This document shows positions 42,701 through 50,246 of a stretch of 64,000 nucleotides of DNA, piece after piece. The position numbers were made by a program, and so were the translations under genes. Source of the DNA: Bacillota bacterium (GTDB lineage: Bacteria; Bacillota; Clostridia; Christensenellales; SZUA-584); contig JAEYOE010000015.1 in NCBI GenBank assembly GCA_023412005.1, positions 42,390-106,389 on the forward strand, written 5' to 3'. The notes below the pieces were generated by a model. That model worked only from the letters and a program-made list of their open reading frames with translations. It did no database searches and was not told where the DNA came from. Position 1 is the stretch's first letter. Each line of letters begins with the position of its first letter.

Positions 42701-44228
42701 TCGTGCTCCCTACGCTGTTCAATGTTAACGTGGCATTATTGCCTGTCGCATCCTGTATGGTACCGCCGTTTAAGGTTAATGCGCCCACGGAAATGCCATC
42801 ACTGTCCGCCTGCCCCGACTCGACCGTATACCGGAAGACAAGGGCTGAGCCCGAGCCGCTCACATAGCTGGCGTAAACCGTTGTGGCACCAATCGTCAAG
42901 GCAATGCGCGGTGTCCCCCCCGTTGTATCGACGATGACGTTTTTATCGAAGTTGACAGTAAAGCTGAGATTCTGCCCCGTCATGTAGGTTCCATTCGATG
43001 GAACGCCGACCGAACTGACCTCCGCAGCTGTATCATACGTGGTCACATCGAGCTTTGCCGATGTGGCGGACGCTTTGTGCGTCGCGGTCTGCTTCACGCG
43101 CTGATAGAAATCGTAGGCGGTATTGGCCGCCAGACCGCTGAACACATTGTTGTCCTGCCATGTGCCGGTGGCCGCCGCGCCGTCCGTGACTCTTAAATAT
43201 TCATATCCCGTTACCGATGTCAGCGTGACGGAGGTGTCTGTTTTGCTCGAGAGCACCGGTGTGATGCCGGTAGTCGTTTCACAATCTAACCGCTGCACTT
43301 GCGTCGTGTAGCTGCTTGTTTTCGCCGCACCGGGGCTTGCCCCCGCTGCCGCCTTCGGCGTGACTTCGAAGCAGATGTATTTATCCACGTCTGCTGCTGT
43401 CAGCGTGTATGTGGATGCCGTTGCGCCGCTGATCTCCGCTTTGCCGGTTCCCGAAGCATCGTTAGCGCGGTACCATTTGAATGTGGAGGTGCCTTGCGCA
43501 TCGAGTTCCGCGTCGCTGTATGTGTAGCTGCCCGTCAGCACCTGGCCGTATGTTGCCGTGCCGGATATCGACACGGCAGAGGCAACCGGAGCGGCGTTTC
43601 CAGATTGAACATTGATCACATAGTCTTCAATTTCACCATAACCTATATAGCACTGGTAGTCTCCGGCACCGCCTTCAGTATCAGCATCCAGCATAACACG
43701 CATATATGCCATGCCGGTGGGCACCCCTTCGGGCACTGTGAATGTAGCAGTTTGTTTTGATTCTAAATAATTTTTCCACACAATTATCTGTTCATTATCA
43801 TCAATAACTGCCTCAACACCATTTTTCTGATCTTGATTCCAATCAATATATACAGCCAAATAATGCCAAGACGAATCTCCTGCAGCTGTTACGGAAATTT
43901 GATATGTTTCACCAACTGTAAGGTCAGCCACAGCAACCTGTGGTGATGTTCTACCGTAGTCGGTGAACCATGTACCTCCACTTAAAGTGCTGTCACTGTT
44001 GTTGTTAAGTAAATCCGTACCAGATTGAGATATCGTCACATTGGTAATGTAATCACCATAATCATGAATCATAGCTTTTTGCTCATCTGTCAAACTACTT
44101 ACAATCGTTAATGGAGTTGGTGGCGTGTATGATGCCAAAGTAGTAACCGCGAACACCGGCAACAGCGTCACCACCATCATCATGATAATGACTATCGGTA
44201 TCAGTTTCTTCGCAACTCGATTCTTCAT
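39714..44228 (-). CDS. Giant secreted multi-domain surface protein (GEVED, Ig-like, Fn3, IPT/TIG)
   Basis: A 1504-residue extracellular protein. Order: signal peptide (about 1-33), GEVED domain (about 80-205, with AVYIDWNQDQKN and GEIEDYVINV), an Ig-like module, two SxGxPSNGTY modules, two copies of an Ig-like plus Fn3 pair (ITFxNPxxQNFGTSPTL... then ITVTGLTNGV), an IPT/TIG domain (ISPASGTMAGGTSVTITG), further Fn3-like modules, a Pro/Thr/Ser linker (about 1255-1345), a carboxypeptidase-regulatory-like domain (TGTLLDANGNPLAG) and a C-terminal membrane helix with a basic tail. There is no LPXTG motif. I use ATG 44228, nine bases after AGGAGG. It probably mediates adhesion or display on the cell surface. 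Confidence 0.88.
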   Translation of the reverse strand: MKNRVAKKLIPIVIIMMMVVTLLPVFAVTTLASYTPPTPLTIVSSLTDEQKAMIHDYGDYITNVTISQSGTDLLNNNSDSTLSGGTWFTDYGRTSPQVAVADLTVGETYQISVTAAGDSSWHYLAVYIDWNQDQKNGVEAVIDDNEQIIVWKNYLESKQTATFTVPEGVPTGMAYMRVMLDADTEGGAGDYQCYIGYGEIEDYVINVQSGNAAPVASAVSISGTATYGQVLTGSYTYSDAELDAQGTSTFKWYRANDASGTGKAEISGATASTYTLTAADVDKYICFEVTPKAAAGASPGAAKTSSYTTQVQRLDCETTTGITPVLSSKTDTSVTLTSVTGYEYLRVTDGAAATGTWQDNNVFSGLAANTAYDFYQRVKQTATHKASATSAKLDVTTYDTAAEVSSVGVPSNGTYMTGQNLSFTVNFDKNVIVDTTGGTPRIALTIGATTVYASYVSGSGSALVFRYTVESGQADSDGISVGALTLNGGTIQDATGNNATLTLNSVGSTTLVLVDAVVPTVSSVGNPSNGTYTEGQNLDFTVNFGEAVTVTGTPRIALTIGSETVYASYVSGSGSSSLGFRYTVGTSLWDSDGITVGSSVSLNGGTMKDGAGNDATLTFTGGTLPGVLVKKTQTITFSNPYAQNFGTSPTLSATASSGLPVTFTSSTPGVATITSGGALTFITAGTATINADQAGNDEYLAATTVSQTFTVNAVAPGAPTIGTATAGDTQATISFTAPSSNGGKTIAGYTATAYPGGKAETGTGSPITVTGLTNGVAYTFTVTATNGAHLTGAASAASNSVTPKAAQTITFANPDPQNFGTSPTLRATSDSGLPVTFTSDTQDVATITSDGVLTFLKAGEATISANQAGNQEFMPATTVKQTFTVNAVAPGVPTDVVATKGDGQASISFAPPAFTGGADITNYTVTSSPGGFTKSGVSSPITVTGLTNGVSYSFTVTAKNGKDLTGPASAASNSVTPAPVPTVTGISPASGTMAGGTSVTITGTNFTGTTAVKFGSTDAAAYTVNSSTQITAISPAHSTGVVDVMVTTPGGTSTTGAASRFTFVDTDAPTLSERSASAVTSSGATLNVTSDEAGTYYYLVYAAADAAPNAAAVKAQGTAAAKGTGAAAASANAIIVTGLSASTAYKAYVIVADAADNLSAVSTIPFTTKTKLSAPTGLTWDTTVPGKAKWNAVTNASSYSIRLFKDGSAKGSAISVAADTLYYDFSSAITMLGTGIYSFEMMAKGDGLNFENSNVSAQSSGYSYTAPSPTPAPAPTATPAPTATPKPTATPKPTATPEQTTAPSPSATPAPTAAYAPSATPSASVSSTPSPSATPTETANGNTRTITGTLLDANGNPLAGYLVELHSDPVTTVTDANGRYAFYDVDYTSHDLIVKTPQGEKIAEFALAFSEGDQFNTDMTDEGVNITYTQKTATVTIDVALKADESGAAIEKVAGSDIPQTTVSLSAGGSALLWIGIGTFAALLIAVLIILLAKRKKNGEDVQY
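40340..40425. repeat. Tandem 18-bp repeats encoding the Pro/Thr linker
   Basis: Repeats of a GTCGCTGTCGGCGCCGGT-like unit (variants with TTTCGG) encode APTATP/KPTATP on the minus strand. Such tracts change length easily by slippage, so the stalk length may vary between strains. Confidence 0.7.
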
Positions 44229-44284
44229 GTCCCATTTCCTCCTCATATACCAACTTCGGCAATGCTTTATTTATTCTCTTTGTC

Positions 44285-44770
44285 CTAGATCTGCGTCTTT
44301 ATCTCTCTCAGCAGCTTTGCATACTCACGGCACTTGATGAGCCCCCATTTGTGCGCCCACACCGCCGAACGCAACCGGCTATCGCCCTCATCCATCCCCG
44401 TTGCGGCCAAGAACTTTTCATAATTATCGTTGTAATTGTCTATCAGCCTTTGCTCCAGTTCACTGACGTTGCGCAGCTGCGTCTCTATAAACGCCGCCAG
44501 CTCCTCACCGCTCAGCGCCCCCGAAAAGAAAAGCTGCATCAAAAACGCATCGCGCGATATAAAATCGTCTATGGTATTCATCTGAAGCTGTTTTAAGTTC
44601 TCGGCACGCCCTTTTTCCGTGATGGCATACACTTTTCTGTCGACCGTGCCGCCCTTTGTCTGCTCCTTCAGCTTAGCCATGCCGTCTGCCGCCATTCTTT
44701 TCAGCGTCCGGTAAATCTGCGCCTGATCCGCAGGCCAAAATACGTGCAATTGCTCTATTTTATATAACAC
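44285..44770 (-). CDS. PadR-family regulator, short at the N-terminus
   Basis: Resembles PadR/Vtr regulators: FWPADQAQIYRTLKRMAADG is the recognition helix and wing of the winged helix, RKVYAITEKGRAE follows, and the C-terminal half is the dimerising helical domain with GLIKCREYAKLL. The first 20-25 residues of a normal PadR (helix 1 and turn) are missing: the frame opens with a GTG and is closed by TAA six codons upstream. A perfect promoter lies immediately upstream, so the short form may be genuine, with a nearly leaderless message; alternatively the gene is decayed at its 5' end. Confidence 0.75.
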   Translation of the reverse strand: MLYKIEQLHVFWPADQAQIYRTLKRMAADGMAKLKEQTKGGTVDRKVYAITEKGRAENLKQLQMNTIDDFISRDAFLMQLFFSGALSGEELAAFIETQLRNVSELEQRLIDNYNDNYEKFLAATGMDEGDSRLRSAVWAHKWGLIKCREYAKLLREIKTQI

Positions 44771-44784
44771 TTGTCTTTTATAAG

Positions 44785-44813
44785 ATTATACAGACAGGCA
44801 GGAACGCTGTCAA
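44785..44813 (-). promoter_or_regulatory. Consensus sigma-A promoter before the PadR gene
   Basis: TTGACA (44808-44813), a 17-bp spacer and TATAAT (44785-44790) form a perfect consensus. The expected transcript would begin about 8 bases before the GTG at 44770, leaving no room for a normal ribosome-binding site. Confidence 0.75.
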
Positions 44814-44865
44814 TTATTGATGAATTTTGGAGGAAATTGTTGCACGACTCAAAAGTATATGCAAT

Positions 44866-44892
44866 AAAAAACATCCGCATTGCCAGCGGATG
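44866..44892 (-). terminator. Rho-independent terminator (distal) after the small secreted protein gene
   Basis: CATCCGC / GCGGATG stem followed on the minus strand by TTTTTTATT. It lies about 150 bp past the stop at 45044. Confidence 0.7.
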
Positions 44893-44949
44893 ATGATTCG
44901 ATCGTTTTTATTCCGGTATCGGCGCTCTTCGCCGCTCGTTATTCAGTTA

Positions 44950-45004
44950 AAAAAGGGAGATGGCAGACCATGCAAGAACCTATGCTGGAACCCGCATGGT
45001 CTGC
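44950..45004 (-). terminator. Hairpin (proximal) after the small secreted protein gene
   Basis: A perfect 11-bp stem GCAGACCATGC / GCATGGTCTGC with a 20-base loop, followed on the minus strand by CATCTCCCTTTTTT. The T-tract is slightly displaced, so termination may be partial, with the distal hairpin as backup. Confidence 0.6.
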
Positions 45005-45043
45005 GGGAAATAGCGAAAATTGTAACACTTCGAACATTATCGA

Positions 45044-45469
45044 TTAATAACTATCAGACGCTGGCGTAATGAGCGTTGAGTCAACAACGACATCATCAAT
45101 ATAGGCGTAAAAATACGATCTTACGCGGTATGTCCCGCTGGTCACGCTGTAGGATGATGACAATGAAACGGAATTACCGCTCACGGTTTTGCTCCAACTG
45201 GTCACTGTAGACCATGAACCGTTAATGTATTTTTGCAGGTAATTTGTCAACCTTAACTTATCAACACCTGAGGCCGTCATTGACGAGCCCATATAAGCGA
45301 CCCCGCCGCTGATGTCAAAGCTGGATGTGGCAGTGGTTATATACACAAGCATCGGTGTCACCAAGTTGATTTGCAGATCATCTTCATCCGCCGCTAAAGC
45401 CTGCATTGGCATAAGGCAGCTTAGCAACAGAATTATACAGACTATTAATGTGAAAATCCGCTTTTTCAT
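45044..45469 (-). CDS. Small secreted protein of unknown function
   Basis: A 141-residue protein with a signal peptide (MKKRIFTLIVCIILLL... cleaved after about MQALAA) and a Ser/Thr/Tyr-rich beta-strand domain with repeated SGxYxVxS patterns (TSGTYRVRSYFYAYI). It resembles the DUF6147-like small exoproteins of clostridia, an assignment I hold loosely. ATG 45469 follows AGGAGG by seven bases. It lies downstream of the sigma/anti-sigma pair, with a terminator between, so it is a possible regulon member. Confidence 0.7.
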   Translation of the reverse strand: MKKRIFTLIVCIILLLSCLMPMQALAADEDDLQINLVTPMLVYITTATSSFDISGGVAYMGSSMTASGVDKLRLTNYLQKYINGSWSTVTSWSKTVSGNSVSLSSSYSVTSGTYRVRSYFYAYIDDVVVDSTLITPASDSY

Positions 45470-45491
45470 GAACACACCTCCTCATACAATA

Positions 45492-45540
45492 TAAAAAACC
45501 CCTGTCTACTACTAAAACCGCGCAAACAGAGGTTTTGTTA
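45492..45540 (-). terminator. Terminator after the anti-sigma gene
   Basis: AAAACCTCTGT pairs with ACAGGGGTTTT (minus strand), followed by TT and an AT-rich run. It lies 21 bp after the stop at 45561. Confidence 0.65.
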
Positions 45541-45560
45541 CAAAATTCATTAAAATAATT

Positions 45561-46268
45561 TTATTTATAATACTCGAGGCTGTCGGCCATGCGGATTATT
45601 TCATTTTCATCAATTGTACCGCTCAACATAAATGCATTCTTTTGGTATTTAAACAAAACGGTGCTCTGTCCATTATTTTCAAAAAACTTTGCAGGTTTGT
45701 CTTTCACTGTCACTTCTTTTTGAACACCGTCGATGTTGACCGTAACGCCGCTGCCTTCAATGAGCATCTCAAATGTAATAAAACTATTGTCATCGTTCTT
45801 GTAGCTTACATAATACCAAGACCCCGCTTTATCAACATAATCAACCTTATAGCCTTGGGGCACATAACCGGGCAGAAAAGAGCCTTTTATCTCTTCGGTG
45901 TGAGCGTCGTAAATATCCGACGAATCCAGAACATACGCCGAATAAGCCCCATCCTCCACTTGCCCAAAGAACTCCAAAGCCGGAACGCGAAACGCGTCAA
46001 CTGACATCACAACGGTCGTCGAAACGGCAAGGAACGCGATCAATATCACAGCAACGCGCGTGAGGGCCTTGCCCGTGCGTCTCCAAGCACCCTTTCGCCT
46101 CAGCGTCTTGAAATAAGCGCTCATTCTGCTATCAAATTCAGAAGAATATGTGTGTGCCGCCATCTCTTCGGGTATTGCGATTTCACCGGCCATATCATCC
46201 ATTCTGAGTTCAGAAGCGTACTTGAGCATTTGGTCAACGATGCCCAACGATTTCACTTGTTTTTTCAT
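45561..46268 (-). CDS. Membrane anti-sigma factor-like protein (DUF4367-type)
   Basis: A 235-residue protein with a cytosolic N-terminal part (about 1-70), one membrane helix (VAVILIAFLAVSTTVVMSV, about 75-95) and an extracytoplasmic domain with the pattern LPGYVPQGYKVDYVDKAG ... LFKYQKNAFMLSGTID, as in DUF4367 proteins. It is encoded with a 4-bp overlap after the sigma-factor gene, the standard sigma/anti-sigma arrangement. It is expected to hold the sigma factor inactive until an envelope signal arrives. Confidence 0.85.
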   Translation of the reverse strand: MKKQVKSLGIVDQMLKYASELRMDDMAGEIAIPEEMAAHTYSSEFDSRMSAYFKTLRRKGAWRRTGKALTRVAVILIAFLAVSTTVVMSVDAFRVPALEFFGQVEDGAYSAYVLDSSDIYDAHTEEIKGSFLPGYVPQGYKVDYVDKAGSWYYVSYKNDDNSFITFEMLIEGSGVTVNIDGVQKEVTVKDKPAKFFENNGQSTVLFKYQKNAFMLSGTIDENEIIRMADSLEYYK

Positions 46269-46822
46269 ATTTGGCTTCTCCTCTCGTTCAGCTTCTCCAA
46301 CAATAGTTTTTTGGCTCTGTGAAGCCTGACTCTGACCAACTCATCCGAAATATTAAAGAAAGATGCAATTTCCAGTGTAGAATAGTCGGAAAAATACCTC
46401 AGAAGAATAATGTCGGAATATTTAGGGTCAAGATCGGCAATGGCGTTTTTAATTTCGTCGATGCTCTCGTTCTTAACCACCAAATCCAGCGGGAGTGTAT
46501 TCCCGTCCGGTATATCTGTTATATCATCGTCGGTGCAAGCAAGCGCGCCATGCCCTTTCGATTTTAAAATGCTGAGGGCAACATTTCTGGTGACGATGAC
46601 GATGAAGCTCTTTGTTTTGCTGCTGGTCACAGAATCTACAGAGAATCTGTTTTTCTCCAGCTTCAAAAATGCAGTCTGCACAGCGTCCTCAGCCAAATAT
46701 CCGTCTCCTAGTATTTCAAAGGCGACGCAATACATCAGCCGGCTGTACTGCCGATAAATCTGTTCTAATAAGTTATGCTTTTGCGTGCGGTTCGTCTTTC
46801 CGTAAGACCCTGTCTCGGCCAC
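46265..46822 (-). CDS. ECF-type RNA polymerase sigma factor
   Basis: A 185-residue sigma-70-family factor: region 2 (LLEQIYRQYSRLMYCVAFEIL, AEDAVQTAFLKL) and region 4 (DLDPKYSDIILLRYFSDYSTLEIASFF, DELVRVRLHRAKKLL). It begins with GTG at 46822, seven bases after AAGGAG. Paired with the membrane anti-sigma protein it should drive an envelope-response regulon; the neighbouring secreted and surface proteins are candidate targets. Confidence 0.92.
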   Translation of the reverse strand: MAETGSYGKTNRTQKHNLLEQIYRQYSRLMYCVAFEILGDGYLAEDAVQTAFLKLEKNRFSVDSVTSSKTKSFIVIVTRNVALSILKSKGHGALACTDDDITDIPDGNTLPLDLVVKNESIDEIKNAIADLDPKYSDIILLRYFSDYSTLEIASFFNISDELVRVRLHRAKKLLLEKLNERRSQI

Positions 46823-47104
46823 AAACAGTCTCCTTTATGGTTATCTGTCATCCTTGTAAGCAGCACTGTCATCATCCACATATGTGCGCTTTTGGATATA
46901 TTGTAATTTATTTAGCGTTTATTGACCAGAAGAAATATTTAATTTGTTGTTCTGCGCGGTCATCCGATGCTCAAATCCGGCTGAAAAGCCAGCCAGCCGT
47001 CATATAAAACTTTTCATCGCTTTATAAACCAAGTGCACCATAAATCCACACGTATTCTATTGTGCTTTTCTATCAAAACCGGCTGTACAGCGTGGATTCA
47101 GGGG

Positions 47105-47132
47105 TTGAGTTTTGCGTGTGAACTGCTATAAT
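47105..47132 (+). promoter_or_regulatory. Predicted sigma-A promoter of the GH1-transporter operon
   Basis: TTGAGT (47105-47110), a 16-bp spacer and a consensus TATAAT (47127-47132). Confidence 0.6.
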
Positions 47133-47162
47133 AAAAGTAGACACATACCCATAAATAACCTG

Positions 47163-47178
47163 AATCACAGCTGTGATT
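47163..47178. promoter_or_regulatory. Perfect 16-bp palindrome AATCACAGCTGTGATT
   Basis: Placed about 30 bp downstream of the -10 and 77 bp before the GH1 start, so a bound protein would block transcription. It has the symmetry of LacI/GntR-type operators. No cognate regulator is encoded nearby. Confidence 0.5.
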
Positions 47179-47254
47179 TATCTGTTTCGACACTTAAACC
47201 CGTTTTTTAATCGAATCTATTACTCAGCATCACGTTTTGCCCTAAGGAGGACCG

Positions 47255-48541
47255 ATGATGATCATGAAACTGCCCGAAAAGCTAAAGATCGGGGTGGCTT
47301 CGGCTGCGACACAGATTGAAGGCGGCGATCAAAACAACAGCTGGTACGCTTGGTATCAAAAGGGCCACATCAAAGACGGCGCAGACCCTTCCGTTGCGAC
47401 CATGCATTACCAGAATTACGAACAAGATGCTCAGCTGATGCAGGCTATGGGCATTCGCCATTACCGCCTTGGTCTTGAATGGGCACGCCTCGAACCGCAA
47501 CCGGGCGTTTTCGACGAAACGGCTTTTCAGCATTACCGGGACGAACTGCTACTGCTGAAAAAACTCGGTATTTCCCCGTTGTTAACGCTGCACCATTTCA
47601 CAAACCCGATGTGGTTTGAAAACATGGGCGCCTTTGAGAAACGCGAGAGCATCGATATTTTTCTGCGCTTTGTCAGCAAAGTGATAGATGAACTCGGCGA
47701 TATCGTGTCGGAATACATCACCATCAATGAGCCAAACGTCTACGCGACGAGCGGCTATTTCTTCGGCGAATGGCCGCCGGGCCAAAAATCGCTGATTAAA
47801 GCCATCCGCGTGATGGGCAACATGTGTGAGTGCCATTTGCGCGCGTACACGCTGATCCATAAAAAGCGCATCTCGATGGGTTATGTTGATACGCATGTGA
47901 GCTATGCGCACCATATGCGTGTGTTTACACCGATGAACAGCGAAAAGCTCTGGGATCGTTTCAGCGCGCGGATGATGAAAAGGCTTTTTCAAACGTCAAT
48001 TTCCAGCGTATATCTCACCGGCCGGGGCGGCTGGCCCCTGCGGCGTATGCGCGGCATCAAGCGCGGGCTCTACTGCGATTTTCACGCGGTGAATTATTAC
48101 AGCCGCACGGCGGCGAAGGGGTTTGGTGCCGGGTTCCTGCCCGGCGTTCCCGTGAATGACCTCGGTTGGGAGATCTACCCGCAGGGCATCGCCCTGTGTG
48201 CGAGTGAGCTCTACGCACTTGCCAAGCTGCCCATCTATATCACCGAAAACGGCACCTGCGACAAAAATGATGCTTATCGCAGCCGTTACATTTATGAGCA
48301 TATCAAGGCGATTTGCGAAAGCAAGCTGCCGGTTCAGCGCTACTACCACTGGTGCTTCACCGATAACTTTGAGTGGGCGGAAGGTTACTCCGCGCGGTTC
48401 GGCCTAGTTCATGTGGATTACGAGACGCAGCAGCGCACCGTGAAGAAAAGCGGGGAGTTCTTCTCTGAGATGATCAAGGTGTGCGGCGTGACGCAGCAGA
48501 TGTTTGATGAATACTGTGATGTGGATTACAAGTTGAATTGA
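47255..48541 (+). CDS. GH1 beta-glycosidase
   Basis: Cytosolic family-1 glycoside hydrolase, (beta/alpha)8 barrel, 428 residues, slightly short for the family (usually 440-480). Acid/base Glu in YITINEPNVYAT, nucleophile Glu in YITENGTCD, and the aglycone-side HWCFTDNFEWAEGY. Likely splits imported beta-glucosides or related disaccharides. AAGGAGG precedes a run of ATG codons, so the start may be 47255, 47258 or 47264. It is followed after 47 bp by a GPH transporter gene, its probable uptake partner. Confidence 0.93.
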   Translation: MMIMKLPEKLKIGVASAATQIEGGDQNNSWYAWYQKGHIKDGADPSVATMHYQNYEQDAQLMQAMGIRHYRLGLEWARLEPQPGVFDETAFQHYRDELLLLKKLGISPLLTLHHFTNPMWFENMGAFEKRESIDIFLRFVSKVIDELGDIVSEYITINEPNVYATSGYFFGEWPPGQKSLIKAIRVMGNMCECHLRAYTLIHKKRISMGYVDTHVSYAHHMRVFTPMNSEKLWDRFSARMMKRLFQTSISSVYLTGRGGWPLRRMRGIKRGLYCDFHAVNYYSRTAAKGFGAGFLPGVPVNDLGWEIYPQGIALCASELYALAKLPIYITENGTCDKNDAYRSRYIYEHIKAICESKLPVQRYYHWCFTDNFEWAEGYSARFGLVHVDYETQQRTVKKSGEFFSEMIKVCGVTQQMFDEYCDVDYKLN

Positions 48542-48588
48542 ATTCCGGGGCAGCCCTCCGGTTATAAAACATAAGTTGAGGTACAGAT

Positions 48589-50046
48589 ATGGATTTCATC
48601 ATCAGTCTCCTGCCTTATATTGTTATTGCGTCGATAATCGGTTTTACCTTGTATTTTTCGTTTGCGGGCAGCCGCAATGCAAAGAACACTTTCTTCTTCG
48701 GCATGGGCACAATCGGCCGCGATATGTTCTATTCCATGGAGAGCATGTTTTTGGTCTATTTTCTCACCGAGGTGCTCGATCTTTCAGACGCGATGTTCGG
48801 CATTATCGGCGGCATACTGACGGGTCTTCGTGTGTTTGACGCGCTGAACGACCCCATAATGGGTCTGATTGTGGACAATACAAAATCGCGCAGAGGCAAA
48901 TACAAGCCGTGGATACTAATCGGCGCACTGGCCAGCGCGTTTTTCATGGTGATGCTGTTTACAAGCCTTGATGTGCCTTCCGGCTGGTATATCGCCATAT
49001 TTGCTGTCTGCTACTTGGCCTGGGACATCACATACGGCCTCAACGATATCGCTTACTGGTCGATGCTGCCCGCGCTTTCGCTTGACCAGCGCCAGCGAGA
49101 GAAAATTGGCTCGTTTGCGCGTATCTGCGCCAACGTCGGGCTTTTTGCCGTAGTTGTGGGCATACTGCCCGTCACCGAGGCGCTGGGCCAAGCGCTAGGC
49201 AGCCCCCAGCAGGGGTGGTTCGTTTTTGCTATCGCCATCGCGGTGGCCATGGTCGGGTTTCAGCTTTATACGATACTCGGTGCCAAGGAACACCGCGCTG
49301 AGTTTAAAGACGAAGAAAAGACCACGCTTAAAGGAATGTTTCATGCGATCGTTAAAAACGATCAGCTGCTGTTCACCGTCATCTCCATGGCGCTGTTTAC
49401 CATCGGCTATGTGACCACAACAAGCTTTGGAACCTACTATTTCAAATATGCGTTTAAGGATGAGGGTATGTATCCGCTGTTTGCCGGTATTCTCGGCGTG
49501 TCTCAAATAGCCGCGCTGATTATTTTCCCGCTGATCAGCAAACGCATCACGCGTAAAAAATTCTACTTTATCGCCACCGGGCTTGTGCTCGCGGGCTACG
49601 CGCTGTTCTTCTTCTCACCGATGAACATGATACCCATCGGTATTGCGGGTGTGCTGCTGTTTGTGGGTGAAGCGTTCATTCAGTTGCTGATGCTGATGTT
49701 CCTGTCTGACACGATTGAGTACGGTCAATGGAAAACCGGCAAACGCAACCAGGCCGTCACGCTGTCGGTGCAGCCGCTTATCAATAAAATCGGCGGTGCG
49801 ATCGCCACCGGTATCATGACCGTTACGCTGATTATTTCCGGCATCAACAGCGCAAAGGATGTTAACGATGTGACGAGTGAAGGCTTGCTGACGCTCAAGC
49901 TCGCAATGTTTGTGATTCCGCTGATCTGCATTATCGTCGGGTATCTGATTTACCGCGCCAAATACAAAATCGACAAGCCGTTTTACGAGCGGATCGTGAA
50001 GGAATTGGCCGAGAGAGGCGACATAAAAAGTGAAATAGCGGAGTAA
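48589..50046 (+). CDS. GPH-family sugar:cation symporter (MelB/XynB type)
   Basis: A 485-residue transporter with twelve membrane helices. The MelB-like signature RVFDALNDPIMGLIVDNTKSR is near residues 81-101 and the GKYKPWIL segment follows. It probably imports an oligosaccharide or glycoside with Na+ or H+ for the GH1 enzyme encoded upstream. A terminator follows at 50055. Confidence 0.93.
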   Translation: MDFIISLLPYIVIASIIGFTLYFSFAGSRNAKNTFFFGMGTIGRDMFYSMESMFLVYFLTEVLDLSDAMFGIIGGILTGLRVFDALNDPIMGLIVDNTKSRRGKYKPWILIGALASAFFMVMLFTSLDVPSGWYIAIFAVCYLAWDITYGLNDIAYWSMLPALSLDQRQREKIGSFARICANVGLFAVVVGILPVTEALGQALGSPQQGWFVFAIAIAVAMVGFQLYTILGAKEHRAEFKDEEKTTLKGMFHAIVKNDQLLFTVISMALFTIGYVTTTSFGTYYFKYAFKDEGMYPLFAGILGVSQIAALIIFPLISKRITRKKFYFIATGLVLAGYALFFFSPMNMIPIGIAGVLLFVGEAFIQLLMLMFLSDTIEYGQWKTGKRNQAVTLSVQPLINKIGGAIATGIMTVTLIISGINSAKDVNDVTSEGLLTLKLAMFVIPLICIIVGYLIYRAKYKIDKPFYERIVKELAERGDIKSEIAE

Positions 50047-50054
50047 AAGAAGTG

Positions 50055-50090
50055 AAAGGCCGTTCAAAAAGAGCGGCCTTTTTTGATTAT
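50055..50090 (+). terminator. Rho-independent terminator of the GH1-transporter operon
   Basis: AAAGGCCG / CGGCCTTT stem with a TTTTTT tail, 9 bp after the transporter stop. Confidence 0.85.
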
Positions 50091-50246
50091 TTATAGCTTG
50101 TGTCATACCGATGGGGCATAGCGAAAGAGGAATTCCTCGTTGCATGCTCTGAGCAGTCCCGAGATTTATCGCATATGCCATGGGACCATTCGCTGACGCT
50201 CAGGTGACACATGATTCTGACCGTTCATTTGACCGGTAGTCTCTTG

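Larger units (their letters stand above)
46823..47254. other. Intergenic control region between sigma factor and GH1 gene
   Basis: This 432-bp gap separates divergent genes. The right half holds the GH1 promoter and operator-like palindrome (47105-47178). The left half should contain the sigma-gene promoter, which I could not identify with confidence. No small gene is apparent. Confidence 0.5.
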
